NCBI RefSeq assembly: GCF_014349235.1
Contig: NZ_JACSOH010000032.1
Span: 1 to 49,093, forward strand
Reading direction: 5' to 3'
Length of the DNA stretch: 49,093 nucleotides
From: Cytophaga sp. FL35
GTDB taxonomy: Bacteria > Bacteroidota > Bacteroidia > Flavobacteriales > Flavobacteriaceae
Made by a program: the position numbers and the translations under genes. Positions within the stretch are counted from its first letter, which is position 1; each line of letters begins with the position of its first letter. Of this stretch, positions 16,149-25,041 are shown piece after piece. The notes below the pieces were generated by a model, which made no database searches, had not been told where the DNA came from, and saw only the letters and a list, made by a program, of their open reading frames with translations.

Positions 16149-18452
16149 TTACAAGATCCTATTGAGTGTATGAAGACATTTGGCCCAATGGCCCATTCGA
16201 ACGGCTTTGGGATATTGGCGCATGTTTTTCTTTATCAAAGTTCGTAAATCCATCAATTCTTGCCATAAAAGACCTTTACAGTAATCAGAAGCAATAAAAA
16301 ATTGGCTTTCCATATTCATAAAATCCCCCTCTTGCTCCAATAATATTTTTATAATATCAATGTAGGTCTTTTGAATAGCATCTCGTCTTCTATTACCGAG
16401 ATTTAAAGTTTTGCTTTCGTAAAATAATCCTTTCTGCAATTTGGTAAGGAAGGAATGAAGGAATCCTCCATTTCCGCTTACCTCTTCCAAATATTCCAAC
16501 CGTTTGAATCGATGGGCCGCTAACATTTCAACTAATAATTTCTGTTGTTCCTGTAAAACAATATCTGGAAAGGTTGAATAACTTACCTTCCTTAGAAAAT
16601 CAGGGCTAGTTAACCATTTCGGCGGGTCAAAGGCCCACTTTAATAAGAAATCAAGCGCCTTGATTTGCTCTTCCCAAGGAATGGGTTCATACATCTGACC
16701 TGGCTGGTTCAGAGCTTTGTAATGAATCGCATATCCTCCGATGAGGGTGGAAAGGTGCTGCATGTGTTGGTAATATAGTTTTAGAGTTTTCCCATACAGG
16801 CGATTTAATTGACTATTATCCTTTTGATTTGCACATATGCCAGGTAATAGAGATACTACCCGTTCCAAATTTTTAAGTGCGAGTTCGGTACTTTTTATGG
16901 GATTATCGGTTTCGACCACCTCATTAGAGGAGGTGGGCCCAATAACTTCCATTTGATTGTTATTGAATCGGTACCATGGAACCGAATCCTGCCAACGAAT
17001 CATGCGTTCCAATACCTGTTTTTCTTCTTGAGCGGTAGTACCCCATGGAAATTCTTTATAGGCCCATTGAATTTGGTATTTATCCGTGGGGCCCACGTGT
17101 CGTAGCAACAAAGATGGAGAAATGCTATCCGATGGCTGCGGAATATTGGAGGTACGCGTATAGTTCATGACACTTGGAGTATGTCTCATGGTGCGCAACC
17201 ATTCCTCATCGTTCATTTTTTCCCAAGGATATTGGTATTCCCCAAAATTAGCATCGATGAGACCAAATACATGTCCCGCCTCATGGGCTGCTATCACTTG
17301 AAACAATTCGCCAATCAATTCATCGGGAAAGGGCAATTTTCTTGCTCTTGCATCCAATGGAGCTGCCCGAATAAAATAGTTTTCCATGACGGTACGTGCA
17401 GAAGCTCCCATAAAAATATCACCCCGAAGGATTTCACCGGATCTTTCATCTATCAGGTGGCCAATGGTTCCCCCAAAATCTTTATTTTCAGAACCTCTTA
17501 TATATTTCTTTGGATTCCAGTACACCACATTGGAATGGATGCTGTGTGCTTCCCAATCATTGAGGCTGTCCATTTCCTTGACCACGATGGCATCTTTAAA
17601 ACCAGCCTGTTCGAAAGCCGGCAACCATTCTTCAATTCCCGCTTTTATATAAGGTCTCCACTGGGGCGGCACCTTCGGGGATATGAGAAACGAGATGGGT
17701 TTTTTGGGTACACTCCATTTTTGATTCTTAAATTTCTTTTCCAATCGCCACCTGGTAATGTTCGCCACTCCGTTTTGCAAATTAAATGGCGACCCCATTT
17801 TACTTTCGTAATAGAACCCCATTCGATAATCGTATCCCCTAGCCTTCATCGGTATGCCTAATTTAATGAGGCCGAAATAGATAGGGATTGAAAGTTTAGA
17901 TTTCCTTCGCACCATACCCCTGCGCGTTTTAATGATGACTTCATCATCAAAATTCTTGGCATCCAATAAAAGGGATAGACTTGGTACGGGGCTTCCAAAA
18001 TCGACGCCATAATTGGGCCATTCAATTTCTTGATTTAGAAAGAAATCGGTAGCATTGATCCAATGAGCGTCCCGTTCGGCCCCTTCCTTTTCTATAGGAA
18101 ACCTTGCTAGCAAAGTATCTTCGAGGTATAAGCCTTCTTTAATGGGAATCATAATTCCCGAGGTAGAGCGAATCGATTGGCGCATCAGCAGAATCTCATC
18201 GCGGTGTTTGACCCAGACCACCTGCATATAACCACGTCTCATATCGTCATAGCACGTTAACAACATGGGCGCATTAAAAAGGGTTTCTGGAATTTTGAGG
18301 TACAACTGGTTCCCTTTAATTCTAGAGCTGATAAAAGAAGTTTCTTGACCCAAATTATCCATGGACGGATTATCCGTTGGGATTATTGAAGGACTTTGTG
18401 GATATCCCCACATATAAATCCATAACAAGGCGATCCATACACTATATTTCAT
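16149..18452 (-). CDS. Secreted zinc metalloprotease (DUF5117/DUF4953-like)
   Basis: A 767-residue protein with an N-terminal signal (VWIALLWIYMWGYPQS). The zinc site is HEAGHVFGLID (His390, Glu391, His394, Asp400), a metzincin HExxHxxGxxx pattern in which the third ligand is Asp in place of His, as in snapalysins. The Met-turn is SVMNY (about 427-431). The family's N-terminal domain (RGYMQVVWVKHRDEILLMRQ), the DYRMGFYYES segment and the helical C-terminal half are present. In Bacteroidetes these proteases are often found with SusC/SusD. It is the last gene of the SusC-SusD-protease transcript, 73 bases after susD, converging on the DUF6520 gene. Cleavage of an exported peptide or of outer proteins is plausible. 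Confidence 0.85.
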   Translation of the reverse strand: MKYSVWIALLWIYMWGYPQSPSIIPTDNPSMDNLGQETSFISSRIKGNQLYLKIPETLFNAPMLLTCYDDMRRGYMQVVWVKHRDEILLMRQSIRSTSGIMIPIKEGLYLEDTLLARFPIEKEGAERDAHWINATDFFLNQEIEWPNYGVDFGSPVPSLSLLLDAKNFDDEVIIKTRRGMVRRKSKLSIPIYFGLIKLGIPMKARGYDYRMGFYYESKMGSPFNLQNGVANITRWRLEKKFKNQKWSVPKKPISFLISPKVPPQWRPYIKAGIEEWLPAFEQAGFKDAIVVKEMDSLNDWEAHSIHSNVVYWNPKKYIRGSENKDFGGTIGHLIDERSGEILRGDIFMGASARTVMENYFIRAAPLDARARKLPFPDELIGELFQVIAAHEAGHVFGLIDANFGEYQYPWEKMNDEEWLRTMRHTPSVMNYTRTSNIPQPSDSISPSLLLRHVGPTDKYQIQWAYKEFPWGTTAQEEKQVLERMIRWQDSVPWYRFNNNQMEVIGPTSSNEVVETDNPIKSTELALKNLERVVSLLPGICANQKDNSQLNRLYGKTLKLYYQHMQHLSTLIGGYAIHYKALNQPGQMYEPIPWEEQIKALDFLLKWAFDPPKWLTSPDFLRKVSYSTFPDIVLQEQQKLLVEMLAAHRFKRLEYLEEVSGNGGFLHSFLTKLQKGLFYESKTLNLGNRRRDAIQKTYIDIIKILLEQEGDFMNMESQFFIASDYCKGLLWQELMDLRTLIKKNMRQYPKAVRMGHWAKCLHTLNRIL

Positions 18453-18525
18453 CTCAATTTCAATTTTGGGTTTAGAACTCTCCTAACTGTATTAATGAAA
18501 GGATCTTGAAGCCTAAGAATTAACA

Positions 18526-19962
18526 TCAATATCCCGGATTTTGTGGTAATAAATTCGGATTGAGTTCCAGTTCATTCTCAGGTATGGGGAGTAGGAGATC
18601 GGTATTTTTCCAGTTTGCCTTGATGTCTCCCAATACCTCTTCAGCCTTTTCCATTCTCTTCAAGTCCAGCCACCTGTGCCCTTGTTCCGTAAATAGTTCC
18701 ATACGTCTTTCATGTAGTATGGCCTCCAAAACATCTTCTTGCGAGTGGGCTATGAGGTTGGATAATCCGGCTCTACTACGAACAAGGTTCACATCCGCTA
18801 AAGCGCCTTCCAACTCTCCCAACCGTGCCTTTGCTTCCGAACGTATAAGTACTTGTTCCGTCGATCGGAACAATACCGAATATTCAAACGATTCCAAGGC
18901 ATTAATTCCTGCCTTGTATTTATAGGGATAATAGAGTGTTACGGTTGAGTCTTGGTCCGAAATGCTACGGGTCCAATTCATCAGTCGTTGGTCACCCGGC
19001 TCAAATGCATTCATAAAATCATTGGACAGTGCATAGGTCTGGCTAGGAACTGCCTGAATAATCAATTGTTGGGCCTCCCTGGTGTTCTTAGGAAAATCAT
19101 TATCTGCCTTTAGTTGCCAAATAGTTTCTTTGGAATCTTTTAGAAATACCTTGTTCAAATCGGATTCCATTGGAAATAGGTTGATTAGTTCGGAAGAAAT
19201 AGTTACCGCCCTTTCCCAATTTCCACTCCTTAAATAGTGACGTGCCAATAAAGCCTTAACGGTATATTCATCGGGATAAATTTTTTCAGTTGACACTGGC
19301 TCCATACTATTTAAAAGAAGAATGGATCGTTCCAAATCCTCCATAATTTGATTGTTTATAGAGTCTTGGTTCGAACGTGCGACATTATTATTGTCCAAAT
19401 AATTAGTAGTTTGCACCAATGGTACATCTCCATATAGGTTAACCAACAGAGTATACAGATAGGCTCTTACAAATAAAGCTTCCCCTTCAAAGCGATTTTT
19501 TTCCATGGAGGAAAGTTCCGTTGATGCCCGAACGCCCTGCACGATGTCATTCGTTGCGTAAATCAGTTGAAAGGCTTGTGACCACCAATCAGAAACGATA
19601 CCATTGATAGGAAGCACATTATGCTGATAGAATTGGAGGTAGTCCGCTCCGAAACCATAATAATCCAATTCATCGGTGTAGATACCCATTACGGTGGTCA
19701 TACCGTAGGTGCCTGAAGTCATTCCGCCCTCTCGCAAATTGTAGTAAAGATTGGCCAAAGCGGATTCGACAGTTGCCGCATCTTGAAAAACCGTTTCTGA
19801 TACCAAGGTATTTTTAGGGGCATCTATTTCTACAAAGTCGGTACAACAACACAAAGTGCAAATCATTCCGATAAGATGAACTTTTCGAAGTTGATGGTAG
19901 TATTTGGGTAATGAACCATGAAAAAGTTTTTCCAATGGGTATTTCAATAAAAAATATTTCAT
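18526..19962 (-). CDS. SusD/RagB family outer-membrane lipoprotein
   Basis: 478 residues. SusD proteins are surface lipoproteins that form a lid over a SusC transporter and capture the substrate. The lipobox region is MICTLCCCTDFVEIDAPKNT, Cys40 probably being the lipidated residue; the long N-terminal extension before it (33 residues) is unusual and suggests the true start may be downstream. The SusD fold is recognised by AFQLIYATNDIVQGVRA, ALFVRAYLYTLLVNLYGDVP, the TPR-like helices, and the C-terminal ILHERRMELFTEQGHRWLDL followed by LLPIPENELELNPNL and QNPGY. It is 14 bases after susC. RagB-type members handle peptides, so the substrate may be a peptide. Confidence 0.92.
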   Translation of the reverse strand: MKYFLLKYPLEKLFHGSLPKYYHQLRKVHLIGMICTLCCCTDFVEIDAPKNTLVSETVFQDAATVESALANLYYNLREGGMTSGTYGMTTVMGIYTDELDYYGFGADYLQFYQHNVLPINGIVSDWWSQAFQLIYATNDIVQGVRASTELSSMEKNRFEGEALFVRAYLYTLLVNLYGDVPLVQTTNYLDNNNVARSNQDSINNQIMEDLERSILLLNSMEPVSTEKIYPDEYTVKALLARHYLRSGNWERAVTISSELINLFPMESDLNKVFLKDSKETIWQLKADNDFPKNTREAQQLIIQAVPSQTYALSNDFMNAFEPGDQRLMNWTRSISDQDSTVTLYYPYKYKAGINALESFEYSVLFRSTEQVLIRSEAKARLGELEGALADVNLVRSRAGLSNLIAHSQEDVLEAILHERRMELFTEQGHRWLDLKRMEKAEEVLGDIKANWKNTDLLLPIPENELELNPNLLPQNPGY

Positions 19963-19976
19963 AACTGTTTTTTTGA

Positions 19977-22900
19977 TTAAAAACTGATTTTAAAACCTAG
20001 GGTCATCTGTCTAAGAGGTGGAAGACGGGTACTCGCGGGTTGTTCCGGATCGGGGCCATCATAGTTAGTCCAAGTCCAGAGATTTTGCCCTTGGAGGTAC
20101 ACTTGAAAATCCAAATCAGAATGAGATGAGGGTACTCTATAATTGAGAGAAATATTCCTTAAACGAACGTATGACGCATCTGAAATCGCAGCATCGCTAT
20201 CCCGTTGTAAAGCCCCTAAATCTTGGCCCCCCGCCAACCCCCCGGCCGACTTTTGAATGGGGGCATTATCCCCTGTTTGCGTCCATCTATCGTAGAGTGA
20301 TTCAGGCGTATTTCCCTTAAACCCAGGCGTAGCAACAAATCGCAATGTATTATAGGCCATTTGTTTCTTAAATTGAAACAACATGTCCATCGACCAACTT
20401 CCAAAACTGATGGAGTTTCCTAAGCCACCATAATAAGTGGGTGCCAAGTCCTCAATCCATTGCCTGTCCTCTGTGCTAGTAATATCCGTGTCCCCATTAT
20501 AATCCTCAAAAGTATATTCACCAGTTTGAGGATCGACACCAAGGGAGTGGTACAACTTAGCGATGGTTAATGGTTCGCCAACGACGTATCTATTAGAGAA
20601 GGTAGATGTTTCCAATCCCTCAAAAGACACTAATTTATTTCTAGGTACCGTCAGATTGAATGTTGTTTTCCAGTTAAGCTTATTTGATTGAATATTGATT
20701 GTTCGCAAATCAAACTCCCAACCGGTATTCTCCACTTCAGCATCAAAATTACCTGTCAACTCAGAGAAACCGGTAGTGGCCGCCAAGGGAATACCGATTA
20801 ATTGATTGGATGATTTATTTTTATAATAAGAAGTATTTATAAATATCCGATCCTTCAACCAACCCAGTTCTAGTGCTACTTCCATTTTTCTATTGGCTTC
20901 CCAACCAAATAGGGGATTAAAAACCCCTGTTGGTTCCAATAGACTAATATTGTTATAGTTATTTCCAGTTACGCTGTAGGTATCCAGAAATCGATAGTCA
21001 CCAATGTTATCACTACCCGTCGTACCATAGCTAGCTCTAATTTTACCGAAGCTCAAGGCAGCGTTTTCTTTGAAGAATCCCTCATTCGAAAATATCCAAG
21101 CTGCACCCAATGCCCCAAAATTGCCAAACTGCCTACCCGGTCCAAACCGTGAAGAACCGTCCCTTCTTCCAGTTAGATTAATAATATATTTATCCATAAA
21201 TTCTAGATGAACCCTACCGAACAAGGCATTGTATTTGTATTCTCCATCAGTATCTGAAAATATTTCAATGGTCTCTGCCGCGGTCAGGTTATTAATCAGG
21301 CCGTCATTGGGATAACCGAGCCCTCGTTGTACCAATTGATTTGAAACTTCCTCTTGGAAGGTAGTCCCCACTAGTACATCCAACTCCCAAAGGTCCCACC
21401 CTTTTTTGTAGTTCAATTGTGGCTCCACAATCCATGATGTCCGCCTCGCATTATTTATGGTATGATTGGAATAATTTTGGGGAGTTACCCCCAAACCAGG
21501 ATTTCGGGCGGAACTGGGCATCGATCGATAGGAATCTAACCGGTAATCGGAAAAGCCAATGTTGGATTGAAACTTTAAGTTGGTCGTTAATTTATAGGAT
21601 ACCAATGTATTAGCAAACAAGGTGTTGATTTCTGCATTGTAGGTTTCATCTAGCGATGCCAAGGGATTGTCCCAAGTATTGTTTTCCCAATTAATATTGC
21701 CTTCCTCATCATAAATTTTTGGTGCATTAGGCTCCAAAGTATAGGCCTTCGTAGAAAAATCAACTGTCGGCATGGTGTTGTTTTCATTGGTATATCCCAA
21801 AGAAAGGTTGATGCTGAATCGACGATTTTCGGACTGATGATTGACATTGCTGCGTATGTTAGCCTTTTGGTATTTGGAATCCCCTGGAAAAACGGTTGTT
21901 TCGTTCTGAAAGGAACTACTAATTAGAAATTGGGTCAGGTCATTCCCTCCGGACAATGAGAGCTTATAATTGTTGCGAAACGCTGTTCCTCCAATAAGTT
22001 CTTCTTGCCAATTGGTATAGCGTTCATTCTCCCATAATTTCACATCGGGCCAGAAAAAATCATAATTAGGGTCATTGAGTAAATCTCCATACCCGTCATT
22101 GGCAATTCCTTCTCTTCGTACTTCCAAATATTGATTGGTATTCATTAAATCTAAAAAATGCGAAACTTGGCCCATGGTGGTGCTTACATGTGCTTCAACA
22201 CGAGTTTTGCCCGACTGGCCCTTTTTGGTGGTAATCAAAACCACTCCATTCGCTCCACGTGAGCCGTATATGGCAGTGGCATCTCCATCCTTGAGTACTT
22301 CAATACTTTCTATATCGTTGGGGTCAATAGCGTTTAAAGGGCTAATACTACCTCCCATAATTTGACCAGATACCCTAGATGCCCCCAGTGATTGCGAATT
22401 GAAGGGAACGCCATCCACAATAAAGAGAGGGTCACTTACTCCATTTAAAAAATTCCTTCCACGAATTTCGATGTTAAAACCCCCGCCGGGAAGCCCTGTG
22501 GTCTGTACAATATTTACGCCGGCCACATGACCCTGCATGGCAGCCAATGGATTATTCACTGGCTGCTTGTCAAAAATATTTGCTTTTACCTTGGCAATGC
22601 TACCTGTGCTTTTTTTATCCGATATGGTATAGTAACCAGCATTAAGAACCACTTCTTCCAAAGCAGTAACATCCTCTTCCATTTGTATTGAAATTTCATC
22701 CCTGCCATTGATTTGAATAATTTGAGTTTTATACCCTACCATTGAAAAAATGAGGACATCGTCCGCATTGGCTTCAATTTGGTATGTTCCATCCAAATCG
22801 GAAATGGCTCCTTTGTACTTGGATTCCACCACAATGTTCACCCCGGCAAGGGGTACTCCCGTGTATTGGGTCACGGTGCCAGTTATGGTGGCCTGTGGTG

Positions 22901-23009
22901 GATCCAAGATTTTACCCGCCCTAAGTAGGAAAGACAAAAAGGGCATTGATAAGATATAGAGTATCAAGAGCAAAGGTGTTTTGCCCTTTGAATTCAGAAA
23001 TTTTGTCAT
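19977..23009 (-). CDS. SusC/RagA family TonB-linked outer-membrane transporter
   Basis: A 1010-residue TonB-dependent transporter. After the signal (LLLILYILSMPFLSFLLRAG) comes a carboxypeptidase-regulatory-like domain (TITGTVTQYTGVPLAGVNIV through IFSMVGYKTQ), the TonB-box-like stretch EEVVLNAGYYTI, and the plug domain with GHVAGVNIVQTTGLPGGGFN, EIRGRNFLNG, FIVDGVPFN and IEVLKDGDATAIYGSRGANG (VVLITTKKG follows). The rest is a beta-barrel ending in LGFKISF, an aromatic C-terminal residue as in other barrels. It is the first gene of the SusC-SusD-protease operon. The substrate cannot be named; no glycosidase is present, so a peptide or modified small molecule is more likely than a glycan. Confidence 0.94.
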   Translation of the reverse strand: MTKFLNSKGKTPLLLILYILSMPFLSFLLRAGKILDPPQATITGTVTQYTGVPLAGVNIVVESKYKGAISDLDGTYQIEANADDVLIFSMVGYKTQIIQINGRDEISIQMEEDVTALEEVVLNAGYYTISDKKSTGSIAKVKANIFDKQPVNNPLAAMQGHVAGVNIVQTTGLPGGGFNIEIRGRNFLNGVSDPLFIVDGVPFNSQSLGASRVSGQIMGGSISPLNAIDPNDIESIEVLKDGDATAIYGSRGANGVVLITTKKGQSGKTRVEAHVSTTMGQVSHFLDLMNTNQYLEVRREGIANDGYGDLLNDPNYDFFWPDVKLWENERYTNWQEELIGGTAFRNNYKLSLSGGNDLTQFLISSSFQNETTVFPGDSKYQKANIRSNVNHQSENRRFSINLSLGYTNENNTMPTVDFSTKAYTLEPNAPKIYDEEGNINWENNTWDNPLASLDETYNAEINTLFANTLVSYKLTTNLKFQSNIGFSDYRLDSYRSMPSSARNPGLGVTPQNYSNHTINNARRTSWIVEPQLNYKKGWDLWELDVLVGTTFQEEVSNQLVQRGLGYPNDGLINNLTAAETIEIFSDTDGEYKYNALFGRVHLEFMDKYIINLTGRRDGSSRFGPGRQFGNFGALGAAWIFSNEGFFKENAALSFGKIRASYGTTGSDNIGDYRFLDTYSVTGNNYNNISLLEPTGVFNPLFGWEANRKMEVALELGWLKDRIFINTSYYKNKSSNQLIGIPLAATTGFSELTGNFDAEVENTGWEFDLRTINIQSNKLNWKTTFNLTVPRNKLVSFEGLETSTFSNRYVVGEPLTIAKLYHSLGVDPQTGEYTFEDYNGDTDITSTEDRQWIEDLAPTYYGGLGNSISFGSWSMDMLFQFKKQMAYNTLRFVATPGFKGNTPESLYDRWTQTGDNAPIQKSAGGLAGGQDLGALQRDSDAAISDASYVRLRNISLNYRVPSSHSDLDFQVYLQGQNLWTWTNYDGPDPEQPASTRLPPLRQMTLGFKISF

Positions 23010-23719
23010 AATTATCAGTTTGATGGATTTATGTGTTGGTTTTAGATGACCCCATAAATTTCTTCAGTACAAACTCGGTCGATATGCACAACGCAGCGTA
23101 TCAACATAAGGTTGTATCTTACATGGGGCCATAAGTGTTTGGACAATAAGTCCCCTGCCCAAAACGCCTAAGCCTCTGGGTTTGGAATATTATCAAGATT
23201 CCGACTGTGAAATTGTGTTTGGGCGGTTTCCCAAAAATGTAAACGTCAGTTACGGGTGATATGAATTGAAAAACCGAACATTTGCAGCGTGCAACCCATA
23301 ACTAGTGTCAAAAAGAAATCAAATGGGGTTTTTAGGCTTTTTTCTAAAGAGGATATCAAACACCGAATGGGAAGTTCCGAATACGGGACAGGCACAGGGT
23401 GTAAATCCTACATAAAAAAGTTGCCAGATCATTTCCATTTTAAAAAGTTTAGCGATGTCCGAAAGATTAACAGAAATCAGTCACAAAGAGGAAAGTTAAA
23501 ACCGATACCAAAAAGGCGTGGAACTCAACTTATCGGTTTGTGGTACTGGTATACCCTGCAACAATAAGAGAGCCCACGCCCGGGTCGTGAGCCTACTGCT
23601 TATTGTCTTGTTGCATAAAAATTACCAGTTTTCAAACCAAGACTCTAAGCGAAAGCTTCCAATAAGTTCTAATAGAAGAATCGCAAATTATGTATTTATT
23701 AAGCAATATAATAAAATAC
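23010..23719. other. Non-coding region between susC and the XRE regulator
   Basis: About 700 bases with no convincing gene. The first 150 bases must hold the susC promoter. Around 23541-23610 there is an imperfect inverted pair (GCAACAATAAG and CTTATTGTCTTGTTGC) around a GC-rich core, possibly the remains of a mobile sequence. Two open frames in this stretch lack codon periodicity and recognisable motifs. Confidence 0.4.
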
Positions 23720-23749
23720 TTTATTCGATACAAATTTGTATCGAATAAA
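23720..23749. promoter_or_regulatory. Perfect 30-bp palindrome in the XRE promoter
   Basis: TTTATTCGATACAAA followed directly by its reverse complement TTTGTATCGAATAAA, a perfect 30-bp palindrome with no spacer. It ends 27 bases before the regulator start at 23777. XRE repressors bind such operators as dimers, so autoregulation is the natural reading. Confidence 0.65.
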
Positions 23750-23776
23750 TGCAGCGTATTTCTCAATTTTTACTAA

Positions 23777-24139
23777 ATGAGGAAATACAGCGATTCAGAA
23801 ATAGAATTAATCAATATTCAAATTGGCTGTTTACTAAGATTGGCACGACTAAGAAAGGGGCTTTCTCAACTTGACTTAGGGCATCAGATAGACTCAAATT
23901 CAACATTAATAGGAAGAATTGAAAGAGCGGAAGGGAAAACAGGCTGGGAAAAGATATATATGTTAAGTAAGCAATTAGGGATAAACTTTAATGAGCTATT
24001 TGAATTAAAGGACAAGGAAGCTTTAATAGCAATCGTAAAAGAATCATTAAGATATGAAGATAAACTTACACAAGAGAAAAAAAAATATTATACCCTTCTA
24101 ATCACCAGAATAGAATTAAAGTATAAACAACTTCCCTAA
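23777..24139 (+). CDS. XRE-family helix-turn-helix regulator
   Basis: 120 residues. The N-terminal part is a Cro/CI-type HTH domain: IGCLLRLARLRKGLSQLDLG, the recognition region NSTLIGRIERAEGKTGWEKI, then LSKQLGINFNELFEL. The C-terminal 45 residues form a basic helix pair, perhaps for dimerisation. A perfect palindrome lies in the promoter. No toxin or restriction enzyme follows, so its target genes are unknown; the nearest downstream gene in the same direction is the AAA_28 ATPase, 325 bases away. Confidence 0.88.
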   Translation: MRKYSDSEIELINIQIGCLLRLARLRKGLSQLDLGHQIDSNSTLIGRIERAEGKTGWEKIYMLSKQLGINFNELFELKDKEALIAIVKESLRYEDKLTQEKKKYYTLLITRIELKYKQLP

Positions 24140-24174
24140 CGTTCAAATTAAATTTCCCGATACTCGATATCCAT

Positions 24175-24408
24175 CTATAAATTTGCAAAAGTCTGGTTCA
24201 ACTCTTTTAAAGAGGCGATTCCTATAATTAGTATTGCAATAATTTTGACAAACGGACTTAGTAAAATTTCAATGACCAATCCATTAAAAAATCCATGATA
24301 AACGTCTTTATGCAACCGTTTTTTAACATTAGAACTATTCCCTCTACTTGATTTTTCACATTTCTCAATGTCTATTTCACAAAAGTTCGTAGTATTGCCG
24401 ACCTTCAA
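24175..24408 (-). CDS. Hypothetical small membrane protein
   Basis: Function unknown. 77 residues with a Cys- and Lys-rich hydrophilic first half (NFCEIDIEKCEKSSRGNSSN) and a hydrophobic second half (FNGLVIEILLSPFVKIIAIL then IIGIASL). It lies alone on the minus strand, convergent with the XRE gene. The hydrophobic pattern could be real, but length and lack of conserved signs keep this uncertain. Confidence 0.3.
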   Translation of the reverse strand: MKVGNTTNFCEIDIEKCEKSSRGNSSNVKKRLHKDVYHGFFNGLVIEILLSPFVKIIAILIIGIASLKELNQTFANL

Positions 24409-24464
24409 ATGAGCTTTAAATCCAATTCAATTATTACGTTTCCATAATCCCCTAATTTAAATCA

Positions 24465-25037
24465 TTGAAATACCTTAAACCCCAAAACTCGTTATTCATC
24501 ATTACGGGCGGCCCTGGTGTAGGCAAAACCACCCTTTTGGAAGAAATCAAGCGTAATGATATGATTGTTATTCCCGAGATTGCTAGGGCGCTAATCAAAG
24601 AACAACAGGATATCGACGGTGATGCCCTCCCATGGAAAAACAAGAATAATTATTTCCAAAAAATGTTCAATCGGTCCATCCAAAATTTTGAAATGGTCTG
24701 CAGTGATTTAAGAAATGATGTCCCTGTCTTTTTCGATCGTGGTTTTTTGGATGCACTATGTTATGCAGCATTGGAAGGCCTAGCTATTAGTTCAGAAATG
24801 AAATCCTATGCTGAACATTGGCGTTATAATAACCAAGTCTTCCTATTGCCTCCTTGGAAAGAAATCTATGGAACCGATACGCAAAGACACCAAGAATGGA
24901 ATGAAGCCGTCTTTACTTATAACAAAATGATTCAAACCTATAGAGGGTATGGTTATGAACTATTGGAGGTTCCCAAGGCAACCCCCGTCGAAAGGGCCGA
25001 TTTTGTGCTAGAACATATCCCTTATTTGATGAAATGA
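24465..25037 (+). CDS. AAA_28 family ATPase (NadR-kinase/Ttd14-like)
   Basis: 190 residues, TTG start at 24465. The P-loop is GGPGVGKTTLLEEI (about 15-28), then VIPEIARALIKEQQ, VFFDRGFLDALCYAAL as the Walker-B/LID region with the AAA_28 'DRGxxD' sign, and VFLLPPWKEIYGTDTQRH near the C-terminal part. The family includes the ribosylnicotinamide kinase domain of NadR; other members bind phosphoinositides or nucleotides. Its stop codon comes 4 bases before the convergent acyl-CoA dehydrogenase-like gene of the thiamine operon. A kinase acting on a nucleoside or vitamin is reasonable, but substrate is not shown by the sequence. Confidence 0.85.
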   Translation: MKYLKPQNSLFIITGGPGVGKTTLLEEIKRNDMIVIPEIARALIKEQQDIDGDALPWKNKNNYFQKMFNRSIQNFEMVCSDLRNDVPVFFDRGFLDALCYAALEGLAISSEMKSYAEHWRYNNQVFLLPPWKEIYGTDTQRHQEWNEAVFTYNKMIQTYRGYGYELLEVPKATPVERADFVLEHIPYLMK

Positions 25038-25041
25038 AACC

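Noticed and set aside
17181-17861. 226-residue open frame on the plus strand
   Set aside because: It lies wholly inside the metalloprotease gene on the opposite strand and has no domain signs.
23289-23748. Two open frames between susC and the XRE gene
   Set aside because: No family motifs, no start context, and they run over the palindrome region; likely chance.
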